From Leifsonia sp. ZF2019 (GTDB lineage: Bacteria; Actinomycetota; Actinomycetes; Actinomycetales; Microbacteriaceae), in the NCBI RefSeq assembly GCF_019924635.1, contig NZ_CP065037.1, positions 1,426,001 through 1,490,000 on the forward strand: a stretch of 64,000 nucleotides of DNA, read 5' to 3'. Made by a program: the position numbers and the translations under genes. Shown in pieces: positions 15,062 to 23,186 of the stretch. A model generated the notes under the pieces. It searched no databases. It was not told where the DNA came from and saw only the letters and a program-made list of their open reading frames with translations. Within the stretch, counting starts at the first letter, position 1. Every line of letters starts with the position of its first letter.

Positions 15062-16453
15062 CTAGGCGGCGACCGTGAACCGCCCGTCCCGTGCCGCTTC
15101 CACGAACGTCGCGAAGTCCCGCTCCGCCTGGTCGGCGTACGCCGACGACCAGCGTGCGACCGCGCGGGGGAAGGCGTCGCCGCTGCCCAGGTAGCCGGAC
15201 ACGAACGCGGCCTTGGGCGACCGGGCGTGCGCACGCGCGAGCACCACCGCGCAGACCCGCGCGTAGTCGCTGAACTGCACCGGGCTCATCGTTCCGATCT
15301 CGAACGAGGCGTTCCGGTTGCGGAACAGCCGCATGTAGAAGGTGAACCCGCGCTCCGCCAAGAAACCGAGGAACGGGTCGGAGACGGCCTGCAGGATGCG
15401 CTGGCAGGCGACGACGCGGTAGCCCTGCTGCGCGGGGAACAGCTCGGGGTCGAGGTAGCCGGGCAGCGGCGCCACCCCGCCGAACTGCTCGACGACGGAG
15501 GTGCCCGCCTCCTTCAGCTGCAGGATGAGCGTCTCGTCCGCCGGTCCGCGGAGAGCGAGGATGAAGCACCGGGTGCCGACGCTTCCCACCCCGACGACGC
15601 GGCGGGCGACATCCACCAGCCGGTACTGCGAGAGCAACAGTGCGACGTTCGGCGGCACGGTCGCCCGGTAGCGCTGGAAGGCGGCGTCCGCGAGATCGCG
15701 GATCTCCTCCTCGGCGCGCTGCAGGATGGGCGGACGGTCGACGAAGCGCAGGCCGCCGGCGCCGTCCGGCTCGAGAGCGCGCTTCGCCACGCGCTGGCTC
15801 GTGCGCTTGCCGGAGGCGCGCGCGACCTCCTGGATCATCCGCTCGGTCTCCGGGTGCAGGCGACGGTGCCGTTCGTTGACCGAGGTCGGGCGGAAGTAGC
15901 GCTCGCGCAGGCTGTGGCGGAGGGTGCGGGCCAGCCAGTCGCGGTAGGCGCTCGCGGCGTCCTCCTCGATCCCGACGAGGTCCGGCTCGGCGGCGCCCAG
16001 CGATCGCCCTGCGATGACGACGCTGCCGAGGAGGCGCTTGAGGTCCCACTCCCACGGGCCGACGGTCGCCTCGTCGAAGTCGTTGATGTCGAAGACCATG
16101 GCGTTCTCGGGCGAGCGGAACATGCCGAAGTTCGACAGGTGGGCGTCACCGCACACGACGACCTCGGTGCCGGTCGTGGGACCGCCGGCCAGATCGGCGG
16201 ACTGGATGGCCGCCGTGCCGCGGTAAAACGAGAAGGCATCCGCGCTCATCCGCTCGACCCGCAGGTCGACGAGGCTCTGCAGCCTCGCCTCGTGCTGGGT
16301 GGCGAGGATTCCGAGCGGGTCCCGGCCGGCGGGCGGCGTGTACTCCGCGTGCGCCGAGCGGGGGAGGCTCTCGCGGCGCGCCCGCCCGGCGTCGGCGAGC
16401 TCCTCCTCGTCGAGGGGTGTCTCGGCCCGGGGGCTGACAGTGTCGATGTCCAT
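15062..16453 (-). CDS. DUF2252 family protein
   Basis: A 463-residue protein matching the whole DUF2252 family, which is common in actinobacteria. It shows AFSFYRGTAAIQSADLA, VVCGDAHLSNFG and FDINDFDEATVGPWEWDLKRL. These resemble aminoglycoside-phosphotransferase/kinase-like catalytic loops (GDAHLSNFG as the HxD-like loop, DINDFDE as the metal-binding acid), so a kinase-like fold is likely, but no substrate is known. ATG 16453 follows AGAAGGG at six bases. It is monocistronic, divergent from a small unknown gene at 16550. Confidence 0.85.
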   Translation of the reverse strand: MDIDTVSPRAETPLDEEELADAGRARRESLPRSAHAEYTPPAGRDPLGILATQHEARLQSLVDLRVERMSADAFSFYRGTAAIQSADLAGGPTTGTEVVVCGDAHLSNFGMFRSPENAMVFDINDFDEATVGPWEWDLKRLLGSVVIAGRSLGAAEPDLVGIEEDAASAYRDWLARTLRHSLRERYFRPTSVNERHRRLHPETERMIQEVARASGKRTSQRVAKRALEPDGAGGLRFVDRPPILQRAEEEIRDLADAAFQRYRATVPPNVALLLSQYRLVDVARRVVGVGSVGTRCFILALRGPADETLILQLKEAGTSVVEQFGGVAPLPGYLDPELFPAQQGYRVVACQRILQAVSDPFLGFLAERGFTFYMRLFRNRNASFEIGTMSPVQFSDYARVCAVVLARAHARSPKAAFVSGYLGSGDAFPRAVARWSSAYADQAERDFATFVEAARDGRFTVAA

Positions 16454-16549
16454 GCTGAGCCCTTCTCGCGGCGACGAGCGGTCGGCGGGTGTCGGGTGCG
16501 CCCGCAGCGGCCTCATCCTAGCCGCGCGTGGGCCGCTAGGTTAGACCGC

Positions 16550-16894
16550 ATGGAGGACTGGATCGAGCACCGCAGAGACGACGGCGAGCGCGTGGGATGG
16601 ATGCGTCCGGAGGGCGACGGTTTCGTCCCCGTCGATCTGCTCGGCCGCGAGCTCGCGGGCGCGGTCGACTGGCTCACGGCGGAGAAGACCCTGGACCGCG
16701 CGGGGATCGGCTACCTCGCCGAGCTGTACGAGTTGAGGCTCGACGACGGCAGCTGGCTGCGCGTGCGTCTGGCCGAGGTGTCGCCGAACCGGATCGTCGC
16801 CAAGCAGGACGACTTCGGCGCCGTCGGCGCACCCCAGCTGTTCTACACGCTGCCGTTCCCGTTGCCCGAGAACCTGCGGCCCCTCGCCCGCTGA
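16550..16894 (+). CDS. Conserved small protein, unknown function
   Basis: A 114-residue soluble protein with no family I can name. It is rich in acidic and aromatic residues, with a plausible all-beta centre (YELRLDDGSWLRVRLAEVSPNRIVAKQDDFG) and a proline-rich end (LPFPLPENLRPL). TAGGTT (16537-16542) ends seven bases before the ATG, so the gene is probably leaderless. It precedes the HerA-like ATPase gene by 83 bases in the same direction; a joint role is possible but unsupported. Confidence 0.7.
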   Translation: MEDWIEHRRDDGERVGWMRPEGDGFVPVDLLGRELAGAVDWLTAEKTLDRAGIGYLAELYELRLDDGSWLRVRLAEVSPNRIVAKQDDFGAVGAPQLFYTLPFPLPENLRPLAR

Positions 16895-16977
16895 GCCGCG
16901 GGCCGGGTCTGGTGCGCCGCGCAGGCGGCTGGCTACGATCGCGGCAGGCGGAAGGGGCCGACCATGGACGAGACACG

Positions 16978-18069
16978 ATGATCCCGCTGACGATCGGCAC
17001 GCTGGTCGACGCGCCCGACCGGCCCGCCGTGATCGACGGCTCCCGCTTCAACCGGCACACCTTCTGGTGCGGGCAGAGCGGGTCGGGCAAGACGTACGCA
17101 CTCGGCGTCGTGCTGGAGCAGCTGCTGCTGGAGACCGAGCTCCCGATGGGCATCATGGACCCGAACGCCGACTTCGTACAGCTGGACCGGACCAGGGAGG
17201 ACGCCGACCCTGCGCAGGCCGCCCGCCTTCAGGAGACCGACATCCGCGTCTTCCACAGCAGCACGGCCGAGGAGCCGCAACTGCGTGCCCGCTACGTCGA
17301 CCTGAGCGTGCGGTCCCAGGCCGCGGTCGGGCGCCTCGACCCCATCGCCGACGAGGAGGAGTACAACGCGCTGCTCCACCTCGACAAGCGCGCGGAGCAC
17401 TACGATCAGGTCGGCTTCCTCGACAACCTCTTCGCGTCGGACGACCCGGCCAGGCGGAGGCTGGGGATGCGCATCGACAACCTGCAGATTCTGAAATGGC
17501 CGCTCTGGTCGCTCGGTCGCGCCTCCGTGGTCGACGTGCTCGACGAGCGGCCGCGCGTGACCGTGCTGGACGTCGGCGGGTTCTCGCACACGGGCGAGCC
17601 GCAGGCGGCCGCGCTCTGCGTGCTGGAGCACCTCTGGCAGCGGCGGATGGAACGCCGACCGCTGCTCATCGTGATCGACGAGGCGCACAACTTCTGCCCG
17701 CCGGTCGCGCGCAACGACATCGAGCAGCAGCTGATCGAGCAGATCATCCAGATCGCCGCGGAGGGCCGCAAATTCGGGCTGTGGCTGTTCCTCTCGACCC
17801 AGCGCCCGACCAAGATCCACCCCAATGTGCTCTCGCAGTGCGACAATCTCGGCCTGATGCGCATGAACGCGCCGCGCGATCTCGCCGAGATCGCGGACGT
17901 GTTCGGATTCGTCCCGGCGGCGGTGCTCGAGCAGTCGCCCACGTTCCGCAAGGGGGAGGCGCTGTTCGCCGGCGGCTTCTCGGACGAGCCGCAGTTGGTG
18001 CGGGTCGGCAAGCGCCTCACCGTCGAGGGCGGGGGTGACCTGGCGGTGGAGGCGCGGGCGAGCGCCTGA
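16978..18069 (+). CDS. HerA-like P-loop ATPase (DUF87 type)
   Basis: A 363-residue ATPase of the HerA/FtsK group. Walker A GQSGSGKTYALGV lies at about 33-41 and is followed by GIMDPNADF. Walker B is LLIVIDEAHNFCP, then LIEQIIQIAAEGRKFGLWLFLSTQRPTKI, the usual sensor region. This is a stand-alone ATPase without the HAS-barrel seen in archaeal HerA. The start ATG 16978 overlaps the stop of a five-codon frame (MDETR, 16964-16981), which itself has the strong GGAAGGGG ribosome site. Translation may therefore be coupled. A membrane protein gene follows four bases later. No NurA-like nuclease is nearby. Confidence 0.82.
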   Translation: MIPLTIGTLVDAPDRPAVIDGSRFNRHTFWCGQSGSGKTYALGVVLEQLLLETELPMGIMDPNADFVQLDRTREDADPAQAARLQETDIRVFHSSTAEEPQLRARYVDLSVRSQAAVGRLDPIADEEEYNALLHLDKRAEHYDQVGFLDNLFASDDPARRRLGMRIDNLQILKWPLWSLGRASVVDVLDERPRVTVLDVGGFSHTGEPQAAALCVLEHLWQRRMERRPLLIVIDEAHNFCPPVARNDIEQQLIEQIIQIAAEGRKFGLWLFLSTQRPTKIHPNVLSQCDNLGLMRMNAPRDLAEIADVFGFVPAAVLEQSPTFRKGEALFAGGFSDEPQLVRVGKRLTVEGGGDLAVEARASA

Positions 18070-18073
18070 CGGC

Positions 18074-18610
18074 ATGGATCTGAACCAGGCGGACAATCAG
18101 ACCATCCGGGTGCAGCGTGCCCTGTGGCAGCACTGGGGGACGCCCGCCGCGATCTACGGAACGATCGTGTACGCCAGCGTCGTCGCGGCGGCGACGGTCG
18201 ACGACCGGGATCCGACCGCCGCCGTGCGGGTGCTGGTGCTCTCGGTGGTGAGCATCGTCGTGTTCTGGCTGGCGCACGTCTACTCGACCGCCCTCGGCTT
18301 CCACGGCGACGCCGACCGGCTGAGCGATCGGATGCGGGACTCGCTCCGCCACGCGATGGCGGAGTCGGCGGGCATGCTCGAAGCGGCCGTCATCCCGAGC
18401 GTGCCGCTGGTGCTCGCCGTGGTCGGCATCCTCACCGCGGAGTTCGCGACCTTCCTCGCGCTGTGGTTGGCGGTGCTCATGCTCGCGCTGCTGGGATTCC
18501 TCGTCTTCCTCGTGCGTCATCGGCCGCTCTGGTCCTGCCTGCTCGGAGCGGTCGTCACCGGGCTGTTCGGCGTGGTCGTGATCGTGCTGAAGATCGCCCT
18601 GCAGCACTGA
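18074..18610 (+). CDS. Multi-pass membrane protein, unknown function
   Basis: A 178-residue protein with about four or five hydrophobic helices (about 30-48, 58-78, 100-120, 121-145 and 152-175). The hydrophilic stretch GFHGDADRLSDRMRDSLRHAM lies between the second and third. It has no recognised family. The ATG at 18074 is four bases after the ATPase stop, so it is probably co-transcribed. The end of the gene is followed by a strong bidirectional terminator hairpin. Confidence 0.75.
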   Translation: MDLNQADNQTIRVQRALWQHWGTPAAIYGTIVYASVVAAATVDDRDPTAAVRVLVLSVVSIVVFWLAHVYSTALGFHGDADRLSDRMRDSLRHAMAESAGMLEAAVIPSVPLVLAVVGILTAEFATFLALWLAVLMLALLGFLVFLVRHRPLWSCLLGAVVTGLFGVVVIVLKIALQH

Positions 18611-18620
18611 GCGCCCGACA

Positions 18621-18679
18621 GACGGCGCGGATCCGACCGGCAGTGCGGCTCGCCTCAACCGGTCGGACGACGCGCCGTC
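18621..18679. terminator. Bidirectional terminator hairpin between convergent genes
   Basis: GACGGCGCG (18621-18629) pairs with CGCGCCGTC (18671-18679), and CCGACCGG (18633-18640) pairs with CCGGTCGG (18659-18666). The hairpin fills the gap between the membrane protein stop at 18610 and the SHOCT gene stop at 18683, as expected for a terminator serving both strands. Confidence 0.7.
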
Positions 18680-18682
18680 GAC

Positions 18683-19111
18683 TCAGGCGGTCGGCGCCGC
18701 GGGCGACGTGGGAGCCGTGGCCTGGTGGCCGAGCGCGACGGACTTGAGGTGGTCGAACTCCGCCTGGGTGATCGTGCCCGAGTCGAGCAGAGCCTTCGCC
18801 TTGGCGATCTCGTCGGCCGGGCTCGTGCCCGCGACCTGGCGGATGTACTGGTCCGCCGCGGACTGCGCCTGCTTGGCGTCGCGCTGACTGCGCTCGGCCA
18901 TTCCCGGACCGCGTGCGATCAGGTAGACCAGGGCGGTGAGGAACGGCACGAAGATCAGGAAGAGGATCCAGAGCGCCTTCCACCATCCGTTGAGCTTGTG
19001 GTCCCGGAACAGGTCGCTGATGATCGAGAACAGCGCGAACAGGTAGGCGATGAACGCGAAGCTCCAGAAGAAGAGCCAGATGATGTTCCAGAAGTTGTCC
19101 CAGAAAGACAT
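18683..19111 (-). CDS. Phospholipase-D-nuclease-N-terminal-like membrane protein with SHOCT domain
   Basis: A 142-residue protein. Two membrane helices at the N-terminus (about 8-33 and 44-66) have the NIIWLFFWSFAFIAYLF and WWKALWILFLIFVP pattern of the PLDc_N family. A cytoplasmic tail ends in a SHOCT domain, ADEIAKAKALLDSGTITQAEFDHLKSVAL. SHOCT domains are thought to aid oligomerisation. ATG 19111 has AAGGAGGG at seven bases. The protein is common in actinobacteria and has no known activity. It appears monocistronic, ending at a terminator. Confidence 0.82.
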   Translation of the reverse strand: MSFWDNFWNIIWLFFWSFAFIAYLFALFSIISDLFRDHKLNGWWKALWILFLIFVPFLTALVYLIARGPGMAERSQRDAKQAQSAADQYIRQVAGTSPADEIAKAKALLDSGTITQAEFDHLKSVALGHQATAPTSPAAPTA

Positions 19112-19196
19112 GTCGTACCCCTCCTTGCCCCGGCTCCTTGTGACCTGGGCGTGAGCTGAGAGTAGTGCTGCGCGGGATCGTGCGTCTAGAGGCCTT

Positions 19197-20111
19197 TCAC
19201 GCGCTCGGTCGGCCCGCCCACGCCAGCACCCGCAGCGCGCGCAGCGTCTGCCACCGGCTCGGCTCGCCCACCTGCTCCATCGTGACGATGGTGCGGCCCG
19301 GGATGGCGGCCTCCAGCAGCCAGCGGCCGTCCCCTCCACGTTTGCCCGCGACCAGCTCGACGGCCTCGGCGACGCGGTCGTCGGCGGGGACTCCCGCAGC
19401 GCGGAGGTGATCCAGCCCACGCAGCACGTCGTAGCGCCAATACGTCGGGAAACGGAAGGTGAGCCAGTCCTCGTCGATCAGCGTGCCGTCGCGCTTGCGC
19501 CGGAGGAGCGCGCGGTCGAGCAGGTAGGCGTGGCCGCGGGCGATGGCGGCGGAGACGTCGGTCGGCCCGTCGGCGCCGCGGTAGGCGACCAGCCCCTCCA
19601 GCGCACAGATCGTCGAATGGAACGAGCCGGGATCCGCGTGGTCCTCCGAGTAGCAGTTCCAGCCGCCGTCGTCCTTCTGATCGGCGAGCAGCAGGCCGAC
19701 GATGCGCTCGCTCGCGGAGCCGAACGCGGCCCCGGCGACGAGCACGCGGCCGTTGATGCACGGCTCGACCTCGCCCTCGAAGAACGGGCTGCGGCCCCAC
19801 TCTTCACCCCAGTCGACGCCCTGGCGGACACGCCTCAGCGCCTCCGCCATCCGAGGGCCGTCCGGTGCGGCGCCGAGCGTCGCGAGCAGCAGCATCGTGT
19901 CGTCGGTGGCGTCCCAGTCCTCCGGCTTCCAGACAGCTCCACCCCACGTGCCGGACGGATCCTGCGCATCCAGCAGTGCTGCGCCCCAGCCCGTGCGCTC
20001 GACGGCTGCGCGGTCCTCCGCCCACGCGGACGGCGGCTCGCCCAGCAGGTCGCGCCGCGTCTGCCACCGGATCGCGGGGTCGCCGTCGAGGAGCCATGCC
20101 GTCACGTCCAT
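19197..20111 (-). CDS. Prenyltransferase/squalene-cyclase-repeat-like protein
   Basis: A 304-residue soluble protein with the alpha-alpha-barrel repeats of the squalene cyclase/prenyltransferase superfamily. It shows WGEEWGRSPFF, a QKDDGGWNCY repeat of QW type, and the later helices FPTYWRYDVLRGLDHL and GRWLLEAA. It lacks the DxDD motif of true cyclases, so it is unlikely to cyclise squalene. It belongs to a family of actinobacterial proteins annotated only by these repeats. ATG 20111 gives the conserved start MDVTAWLLDGDPAIRWQ. It is monocistronic, with a family 1 palindrome upstream. Confidence 0.7.
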   Translation of the reverse strand: MDVTAWLLDGDPAIRWQTRRDLLGEPPSAWAEDRAAVERTGWGAALLDAQDPSGTWGGAVWKPEDWDATDDTMLLLATLGAAPDGPRMAEALRRVRQGVDWGEEWGRSPFFEGEVEPCINGRVLVAGAAFGSASERIVGLLLADQKDDGGWNCYSEDHADPGSFHSTICALEGLVAYRGADGPTDVSAAIARGHAYLLDRALLRRKRDGTLIDEDWLTFRFPTYWRYDVLRGLDHLRAAGVPADDRVAEAVELVAGKRGGDGRWLLEAAIPGRTIVTMEQVGEPSRWQTLRALRVLAWAGRPSA

Positions 20112-20170
20112 GGCGCACACGCTACCCCGCGAACGACTGCGTGCCCAGCACGCCGCCCGGCTCGCCTTCC

Positions 20171-20223
20171 AGGGGTCGCATTCTGCCGGAATGCCGCGCG
20201 CATTCCGGCAGAATGCGACCCCT
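20171..20223. repeat. Intergenic palindromic repeat, family 1, copy C
   Basis: A perfect 24-base inverted repeat (arms 20171-20194 and 20200-20223, starting AGGGGTCGCATTCTGCC) with a five-base loop. It is the best-preserved of three related palindromes (others at 1630 and 2414). It lies 25 bases downstream of the stop codon of the AlkX/YcaQ-like gene, again just after a minus-strand gene. Confidence 0.85.
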
Positions 20224-20247
20224 GTGCGCGGAAGGGCGCGGTACGGG

Positions 20248-21339
20248 TCAGCGCGCGACCGCGAGGCCGAGCCAGGCGGCGAGCTCGGCGACGGCGGCGT
20301 CGACGGCATCGTGTGCGCTTGGGGAGAGCGGCTCGTCCTCGTGCACGGCGGCGACACGGAACACGCCCGCCTTGCGGTCGGCCGTCGCATCCAGCTTGCC
20401 GACCAGGCGGTCCTCGTACAGGATCGGCAGCGCGAAGTACCCCCAGCGGCGCTGCGTCGCGGGCTTGTACATCTCGAGCAGGTACTCGAACCCGAAGACC
20501 TCCCGGCTGCGCACGCGATCGTGCACCAGCCGGTCGAACGGGGAGAGCAGGGCCACACGCCCGCCGAAGTCGGCGGCCGCGGCGGCGTCCCGCATCTCCG
20601 GATCCACGTGCCAGGCGAGCGCGCTGCCCTCCACCTCGGAGGGCTCACCCGCCTCGCCCACGAGTGCCGCCCGGGCGATGCCGAGGGCGCCGAGCCGGCG
20701 TGCGTCGCGCAGCGGCGCGGCCTCCGCCTCGGGGACGACCTCGATGCCGGCGGGGTAGACCCGGTCGGCGACATCCCAGGTGCGCTGCCGGCCCACGCGC
20801 CCGGCCACCGCGACCTCCCCGCGGCCCTGCAGCAGTTCGAGCATCCGCGTGACGTTCTGATTGTGCGTCCATCCGCTCGACTGCCACGGGACCGCCGCGG
20901 TATCGGGGATGTCCTTCGACAGCGTCGGGCCCTGATCGCGCAGGCGCGCGAGCACGTCGCGGCGGAAGGCGTCGTTGGCAGTAAGCCAGGCCGCCCAGGC
21001 CGGCACCGCGTCCGGCCAGCGCGACATGCGGTCGAGGTGGAGGCCGAGGTCGGAGACAGGGCGGATCATCGCGAACGGCGGCTGCTTCGGATCGTCCATC
21101 GCCTTGACCTCGTAGAGCAGCCGGTCACGCTCGAGCGCCTCCGACACCTCGCCCGGCGCGAACGCCGGTCCCAGCCGGGTGAACGCGATCAGCTCGGCGC
21201 TCGGGGCGACGGCCGCGGTCGGGTCGAGCTGCAGGAACGTCAGGTGCTCGATGAGCGGCACGAGTCCCGTCGGCCGTGTCGCGTCGAGGCGCTGCGCCCG
21301 CACGGCGATGCGACGCGCCTCCTCGCGGGTCAGGATCAT
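20248..21339 (-). CDS. AlkX/YcaQ-like winged-helix DNA glycosylase family protein
   Basis: A 363-residue member of the HTH_42 (YcaQ/AlkZ/AlkX) family. Members unhook interstrand crosslinks or bulky adducts from DNA. Visible hallmarks are the N-terminal LTREEARRIAVRAQ, IEHLTFLQLDP, the central winged helices (LTRMLELLQGRGEVAV) and RVALLSPFDRLVHDRVR with GYFALPILY near the end. The usual AlkZ QxQ/QxD catalytic motif position reads LQLDP here, which resembles the QLD-type catalytic motif. ATG 21339 overlaps the stop of the flavoprotein gene by ATGA, so it is the third gene of a coupled operon. Confidence 0.82.
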   Translation of the reverse strand: MILTREEARRIAVRAQRLDATRPTGLVPLIEHLTFLQLDPTAAVAPSAELIAFTRLGPAFAPGEVSEALERDRLLYEVKAMDDPKQPPFAMIRPVSDLGLHLDRMSRWPDAVPAWAAWLTANDAFRRDVLARLRDQGPTLSKDIPDTAAVPWQSSGWTHNQNVTRMLELLQGRGEVAVAGRVGRQRTWDVADRVYPAGIEVVPEAEAAPLRDARRLGALGIARAALVGEAGEPSEVEGSALAWHVDPEMRDAAAAADFGGRVALLSPFDRLVHDRVRSREVFGFEYLLEMYKPATQRRWGYFALPILYEDRLVGKLDATADRKAGVFRVAAVHEDEPLSPSAHDAVDAAVAELAAWLGLAVAR

Positions 21340-22412
21340 GGCGCCACGCCTCCCACGATCTGCTCGGCGAGGAGGTCGCCGACGAGCGGCCCCATCGTGA
21401 GGCCGCCCGCACCGAAGCCCGCGTTCACGAACACACCGGGGTGCCCGTCGAGCGCGCCGACCGACGGCAGGTCGCCCTCGGGCAGCGGGCGGAGACCGAC
21501 CCGGGTCTCGATCACCGTGGCGTCGGCGAGGCCGGGGGCGACGGTGAGGGCGTCCGCGAGCACCTGCTGTTGCCCGGCGGCGGTGATGCGGGCGTCGAAC
21601 CCCGACCCCGTCTCGCGGGTGGCGCCGACCACGACGCGCGAGTCGTCGAAGGCGACCAGGTAGTGCGGTGCGACGGGATGCACGGAGGGCCAGTCGCGGG
21701 TCTCCACACCGTCGACCCGCAGGTGTGTGATCTGGCCACGCTGGGGCTCCACCGGGACCCGGGCGCCGAGGCGATCGAGCACCCGGTTCGTCCACGCGCC
21801 CGCGGCGACCACCACGGCGTCGGCGTGGAGCTCGTTCTGCTCGATACGGGGAACGCCGTCCGCCCCCAGGTGGACCGTTCCGTCGAGGTGCGTGGCTCCG
21901 TGCGCGCGGGCGCCGGCGAGCAGCCCCGTTCGCAGCGACCGGCCGTCCACCCGCGCAGCACCGGAGATGTGGAGGGCGTGGAAACCGTCGCCGAGCGGCG
22001 GGAAGAGCGCTCGGGCGGCCGTCGCGTCGATGCGCCGGACCTGCCCGATGGTGCGGGCCTCCCCGGCGCGGGCCGCCACGCGCGCCTCCGCCGCGTCCAC
22101 GACCTCCGGGTCGCGGTTGACGATGAGCGCGCCCGACCGACGGAAGCCGATGTCGTCGACTCCGGTCTCGGCCAGACGCTCGATCAGCTCGGGATAGTAG
22201 TCGGCGCCCGCGGCGTAGAGCTCGTAGAAGTCGCCGGACGCGGTCGACGTCCAGGGCTGGATGATCCCCGCCCCGGCATCGGTGGCGCGCCCCGCGAGGC
22301 CGGCGTCGGCGATCGTGACCGCGACGCCGCGCCGGGCGAGCGCGAAGGCGGTCGCCGCACCGGCGACGCCGCTGCCGATCACGACGACGGTGGAGCGGGC
22401 GGCCGGGCTCAT
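21336..22412 (-). CDS. FAD-dependent amine/D-amino-acid oxidase-like oxidoreductase (DAO family)
   Basis: A 358-residue flavoprotein. The N-terminal FAD loop VVIGSGVAGAATAFAL (about 9-24) is followed by a DAO-type substrate domain with PQRGQITHLRV. The C-terminal LRPLPEGDLPSVGAL and GFGAGGLTMGPLVGDLLAE are typical of glycine/D-amino-acid oxidases. It oxidises an amine or amino acid; the substrate is unknown. ATG 22412 overlaps the stop of the hydrolase gene and its own stop overlaps the next gene, both by ATGA, so three genes are translated as a chain. Confidence 0.86.
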   Translation of the reverse strand: MSPAARSTVVVIGSGVAGAATAFALARRGVAVTIADAGLAGRATDAGAGIIQPWTSTASGDFYELYAAGADYYPELIERLAETGVDDIGFRRSGALIVNRDPEVVDAAEARVAARAGEARTIGQVRRIDATAARALFPPLGDGFHALHISGAARVDGRSLRTGLLAGARAHGATHLDGTVHLGADGVPRIEQNELHADAVVVAAGAWTNRVLDRLGARVPVEPQRGQITHLRVDGVETRDWPSVHPVAPHYLVAFDDSRVVVGATRETGSGFDARITAAGQQQVLADALTVAPGLADATVIETRVGLRPLPEGDLPSVGALDGHPGVFVNAGFGAGGLTMGPLVGDLLAEQIVGGVAP

Positions 22413-23122
22413 CGGGCGGCGGCCTCCGCGATCGCCGCCCCGAGATCCGCCGGCCGGGTGAACATCGGCCAGTGCCCGGTCGGCAGCTCGACCACGTCGT
22501 AGCGGTCGAGGGCGCCGAGCTCGCGGCAGAAGTCCTCGCCGGAGGCGACCCAGCGGCGCAGGTCGGCCTCCGGGAACTCGCAGGCGATGACCGTCGCCGG
22601 CACCGCGCGACGCCGGGCGTCGTCGCGCAGCTCGATCGCACCGGTGACGACATCGCCGGGCTCGGGCACCGCGTCGCGGCGGAAGGCGGCGCGAAGCTCG
22701 TCGTCGAGCCCGACCAGGTCCTCGTCCTCGAAGTCGTCCCACGCGGGCAGGGCCACCTCGCCGTCCACCGGCTCCAGGCCGCTCGGGATGACGCCTCCCG
22801 GCGGCAGCGGAGCGGAGTCGACGAAGACGATCCGCGCCACCCGGTCGGGCCGGGCGTCGAGCGCGGCGTTCGCCAGCGGCCCGCCGCCGGAGTGCCCGAC
22901 CAGCACGACATCGCGCGCGCCGCGGTCGCCCGCGGCGTCGACGGCCGCCGTGATCGCGGCGACGTGCTCGGCCACGCCGATACCCGCCCGGGGAGCGCTC
23001 ACGGCCTCCAGCCCGGGCAGGGTCAGGGGATGCGTGTGGTGACCCGCCGCTTCGATGGTGGGCGTCACCTGCTCCCACGCGCGCGCGTTCAGCCAGAAAG
23101 CGGGGACGAGGACGATCTCCAT
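22409..23122 (-). CDS. Alpha/beta hydrolase, first gene of a coupled operon
   Basis: A 237-residue hydrolase in the RsbQ/AB_hydrolase_6 group: MEIVLVPAFWLNARAWEQV at the start, nucleophile elbow GHSGGG with Ser about 83, an acidic loop and the C-terminal GHWPMF giving the catalytic His. Substrate unknown. ATG 23122 begins the conserved fold. It is the promoter-proximal gene of the operon running to 20248 (hydrolase, flavoprotein, AlkX-like); the combination has no obvious pathway. Confidence 0.82.
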   Translation of the reverse strand: MEIVLVPAFWLNARAWEQVTPTIEAAGHHTHPLTLPGLEAVSAPRAGIGVAEHVAAITAAVDAAGDRGARDVVLVGHSGGGPLANAALDARPDRVARIVFVDSAPLPPGGVIPSGLEPVDGEVALPAWDDFEDEDLVGLDDELRAAFRRDAVPEPGDVVTGAIELRDDARRRAVPATVIACEFPEADLRRWVASGEDFCRELGALDRYDVVELPTGHWPMFTRPADLGAAIAEAAAR

Positions 23123-23186
23123 GCCCCGACGGTACCCCGCCCCGGCGACATGCGCGCCGGTCGATCCGACCGGTGGAGGCGGCGGT

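Noticed and set aside
14696..16549. Long upstream extension of the small gene at 16550
   Set aside because: The extension is antisense to the DUF2252 gene; a -10 box seven bases before ATG 16550 marks the real start.
16550..18610. HerA ATPase and neighbours as an anti-phage defence system
   Set aside because: No nuclease, Sir2, DUF4297 or other known effector partner is present; the neighbours are a small unknown protein and a membrane protein. The idea has no positive support.
19197..20111. Squalene-hopene cyclase and hopanoid cluster
   Set aside because: The protein has QW-like repeats but is about half the size of a cyclase and lacks the DxDD motif; no isoprenoid genes are nearby.
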